From Kitasatospora sp. NA04385 (GTDB lineage Bacteria; Actinomycetota; Actinomycetes; Streptomycetales; Streptomycetaceae), in the NCBI RefSeq assembly GCF_013364235.1, contig NZ_CP054919.1, positions 577,570 through 641,569 of the forward strand: a stretch of 64,000 nt of DNA. Reading direction: 5' to 3'. Of the stretch, positions 63,330 through 64,000 are shown one piece after another. The position numbers and the translations under genes are program-made. Under the pieces are notes generated by a model, which did no database searches, was not told where the DNA came from, and saw only the letters and a list, made by a program, of their open reading frames with translations. Position 1 is the first letter of the stretch. Each line of letters opens with the position of its first letter.

Positions 63330-64000
63330 TCTCCCCGGCGAGGCCCCGTCAGGACCCTTGCCCCCGCCCCGCCCGGCCCCGCTCGGCCCGTCGCCGCCCC
63401 GTCCGGCCCCGCTCCGCCCGTCGCCGCCCCGCACGTCGCCACCCTGCCCGTCGCCGTCCCGCAGTTCGCGGAACACCGCCCAGCCCACCGACAGCACCGG
63501 CACCGCGACGGCCGCGCCGACGATCCCGCCGAGGGTGCCGCCGACGGCCACCGCCAGGGCGACCGCGACGGGGTGCAGCCGGACGGCCCAGCTCATCACC
63601 AGGGGGTGCAGGACGTGGCCCTCCAGCTGGCCGATCACCACGATCAGGGCCAGCACCAGCAGCGCGGTGACCGGGCCCCGGGTGGCGAGGGCGACCAGGG
63701 AGGCGACGGCCAGCGCGATCGGCGAGCCGACCAGCGGGATCAGCGCGGCCAGGAACTCCAGCCCCGCGAGCGGCACCGCCAGCGGGACGCCGAGGACCGC
63801 CAGCATCACGCCGACCAGCACCGCGTTGGTGCCCGCGACCAGGAACAGGCCCCGGGTGTACCCGGCGAAGGTGCGCCACGCGGCGTGCCCGGCCCGGTTC
63901 CAGCGGGACGCGTTCCGGGACGGCAGCAGGTCGGTCGCCCAGTGCCACATCCGTTCCCCGGAGTGGGTCAGGAAGACGGCGCAGAAGAGCGCGAGCGCGA
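63312..64000 (-). CDS. AI-2E-type transporter, C-terminal part (cut by window edge)
   Basis: The frame runs in from the right edge (ALFCAVFLTHSGERMWHWATD) and ends at TGA 63312. The AI-2E transporter family is recognised by AAWRTFAGYTRGLFLVAGTNAVLV, GLEFLAALIPLVGSPIAL, VIGQLEGHVLHPLVMSWAVRLHPVAVALAVAVGGTLGGIVGAAVAVPVLSVGWAV; the last block is the family's most conserved part. It is a multi-pass membrane protein that exports or moves small molecules. The C-terminal 50 residues are Gly/Asp/Arg/Ser repeats (GGDGRSGAGRGG) from a GC-rich tandem repeat. Confidence 0.88.
   Translation of the reverse strand, partial: ALALFCAVFLTHSGERMWHWATDLLPSRNASRWNRAGHAAWRTFAGYTRGLFLVAGTNAVLVGVMLAVLGVPLAVPLAGLEFLAALIPLVGSPIALAVASLVALATRGPVTALLVLALIVVIGQLEGHVLHPLVMSWAVRLHPVAVALAVAVGGTLGGIVGAAVAVPVLSVGWAVFRELRDGDGQGGDVRGGDGRSGAGRGGDGPSGAGRGGGKGPDGASPGRSPDRH

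Overview
The window is very GC-rich DNA with long open antisense frames, GTG/TTG starts, ATGA/GTGA overlaps, an MbtH protein, a SigB-type stress locus and iron boxes of the DmdR/IdeR type. This points to a streptomycete-like actinomycete (Streptomyces or Kitasatospora). No rRNA, tRNA or CRISPR array was seen.

Positions 1-38,860 hold a siderophore island. At the left, on the plus strand, are a cut-off isochorismate synthase, a 2,3-dihydroxybenzoate (DHB)-AMP ligase, an isochorismatase that lacks the usual aryl carrier domain, an N-acetylglutamate-synthase-like GNAT and an alpha/beta hydrolase. The remainder lies on the minus strand and reads right to left: an iron-boxed ArgB-like kinase, an ornithine N5-monooxygenase with its own iron box, a free-standing aryl carrier protein, a siderophore-binding lipoprotein, a 12.5-kb NRPS, a 9.7-kb NRPS, MbtH, a heterodimeric ABC exporter, then (behind a third iron box) a siderophore-interacting protein and two FecCD permeases. 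The domain order is C-A(Ser)-T-E / C-A(basic?)-T / C-A(Ser)-T-E and C-A(basic?)-T / C-A(hydroxyornithine)-T / C-A(hydroxyornithine)-T, with no thioesterase. The predicted product is a mixed catecholate-hydroxamate peptide: DHB, D-Ser, a basic residue, D-Ser, a basic residue and two hydroxyornithines. Both NRPS genes carry an apparent one-base deletion in this sequence.

Positions 38,860-42,860 hold two secreted beta-1,3-glucanase-type enzymes (GH16 + ricin-B lectin; GH64 + CBM6), two identical LacI-type palindromes, and between the enzymes a striking array of 23 tandem degenerate 14-bp units that begins on the stop codon of the first enzyme. Positions 42,690-47,100 hold a secreted coiled-coil protein paired with a PknH-sensor-like lipid-free membrane protein, and a junkyard of IS3 and ISL3 transposase remnants.

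Positions 47,250-50,670 hold an MFS transporter, a decayed regulator, an SRPBCC protein and a tiny hydrophobic protein. Positions 50,770-54,360 hold a SigB-type partner-switching module (phosphatase with its catalytic core deleted, anti-sigma kinase, STAS antagonist, sigma factor) and a neighbouring small gene with a SigB-like promoter. From 54,360 onward are small membrane and enzyme genes (DUF4188/MerR divergent pair, VOC protein, SnoaL-like protein), a four-gene cassette with a type VII secretion-like leader protein, a truncated DUF6328 gene, a HAD phosphatase, and an AI-2E-type permease cut by the right edge.
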